From: Acinetobacter bohemicus ANC 3994
GTDB taxonomy: Bacteria; Pseudomonadota; Gammaproteobacteria; Pseudomonadales; Moraxellaceae
Direction: 5' to 3'
NCBI RefSeq assembly: GCF_000367925.1
Contig: NZ_KB849163.1
Span: 1-6,420 of the forward strand
Length of the DNA stretch: 6,420 bases
The notes below the pieces were generated by a model that saw only the letters and a list, made by a program, of their open reading frames with translations, was not told the DNA's origin and searched no databases. This document shows positions 5,924 to 6,420 of this stretch, piece after piece. The stretch's first letter is position 1; every line of letters starts with the position of its first letter. The translations under genes were made by a program, and so were the position numbers.

Positions 5924-6187
5924 TATCCCCAAATAGGCAATGGAAACTCGCCCCTGCCTCAGATATTACTTTCTGCAAAGACCCAAGTGGATATTATTGG
6001 TGAGGCGCTGCATATTACTCAACAAGCCATTGTCAAACTAGGCAATCAGGAAGCAGATCTTTCTGTTAAAGAAGTCGATGAAATTATTAGCTCGATTTGT
6101 GAGGTTGCAAGCCGATTCAATAAAATTACTCAAGAAAGATTACCTGAGCAAATTCGCTCAGAGACCCTACAAATAATTCAAAGCTGA
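5924..6187 (+). pseudogene. Hypothetical protein, probable C-terminal fragment
   Basis: The frame is open for 87 codons after TGA 5921-5923 and ends at TGA 6185-6187. The only candidate starts are a CTG near 5954 and a GTG at 5987 (66 residues), and neither has a ribosome binding site. The translation looks like a genuine helical protein, for example SPLPQILLSAKTQVDIIGEA and VKEVDEIISSICEVASRFNK, and it is protein-like well before the GTG. The most natural reading is therefore the tail of a gene whose 5' end was lost. No cysteine pair, HTH, membrane span or signal is visible. I do not recognise the family; a small intact gene with a rare start is the alternative. Confidence 0.45.
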
Positions 6188-6325
6188 ATTGAGCACAATA
6201 TTCATATACTAAATTGAATATAAACCATCTGTATGATTATTAATAAATACTATATATTGTTGTTATTTATCATGAAACATTATATCAAAATATAGGTGAC
6301 TTTTAGAAAACCTAAGACTTAAAAT

Positions 6326-6420
6326 AAAGTGACCAAAACAATATTAAATGATCTAAATTAATCTAAATTTCACCTCATAAAAAATCATATACTCATAATT
6401 AAATCATATGCTTATAATTA
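6326..6420. repeat. Terminal direct repeat, right copy
   Basis: Exact copy of 1-95, ending on the last base of the window. If the molecule is circular this stretch is redundant, the unique length is 6325 bp, and base 6325 joins base 1. The 140 bases before it are also very AT-rich, making a low-melting stretch of more than 200 bp across the junction. Confidence 0.95.

Noticed and set aside
6198..6221. Hairpin ATATTCA/TGAATAT as a terminator of the 5924-6187 frame
   Set aside because: It is almost entirely A-T, has a 10-base loop and no T tract, so termination is not supported.
1..6420. CRISPR array or phage genes
   Set aside because: No regularly spaced repeats beyond two-unit tandems, and no cas, capsid, terminase or integrase frames.

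Overview
The window reads as one small circular molecule from an Acinetobacter-like gammaproteobacterium (Moraxellaceae). The host guess rests on the low-GC flanks, the Acinetobacter/Pseudomonas-type AcnA with its Gly-rich linker, and a short remnant that looks like an Acinetobacter-type IS4 transposase. Bases 1-95 and 6326-6420 are identical. One copy is cut by the left edge of the window and the other by the right edge, which is what a circular contig with a 95-base terminal overlap gives. The unique length would then be 6325 bp. This is inferred from the sequence alone, and a tandem array remains possible.

Layout: (1) 1-736 is AT-rich and has no convincing gene. It holds the terminal repeat, short tandem repeats (10 bp x2 and 19 bp x2), a 20-base match to the anticodon arm of tRNA-Gly(GCC), and open frames that may be gene debris. 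(2) 737-2331 is an intact hipB-hipA type II toxin-antitoxin operon with an ATGA overlap, closed by a terminator hairpin that starts on the last base of the hipA stop codon. (3) 2332-2818 is a scar region. It holds a short plus-strand coding remnant, the first 35 or so codons of an IS4-like transposase on the minus strand, an AT-rich hairpin, and what looks like half of the acnA terminator. (4) 2819-5575 (minus strand) is a complete acnA, encoding a 918-residue aconitate hydratase with all Fe-S cysteines and main catalytic residues. (5) 5576-5923 is the acnA 5' region, with a good ribosome binding site and two inverted repeats. (6) 5924-6187 is an 87-codon open stretch without a credible start, probably the tail of a lost gene. 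(7) 6188-6325 is very AT-rich and runs into the repeat.

How it fits together: if the molecule is a plasmid, hipBA would act as its stabilising or persistence module and acnA as cargo, a TCA-cycle enzyme rarely expected on so small a replicon. No replication initiator, relaxase, integrase or complete transposase is visible. Maintenance would then need host functions, a helper element, or integration, perhaps through the tRNA-Gly-like site. The alternative is an excised or amplified chromosomal segment.
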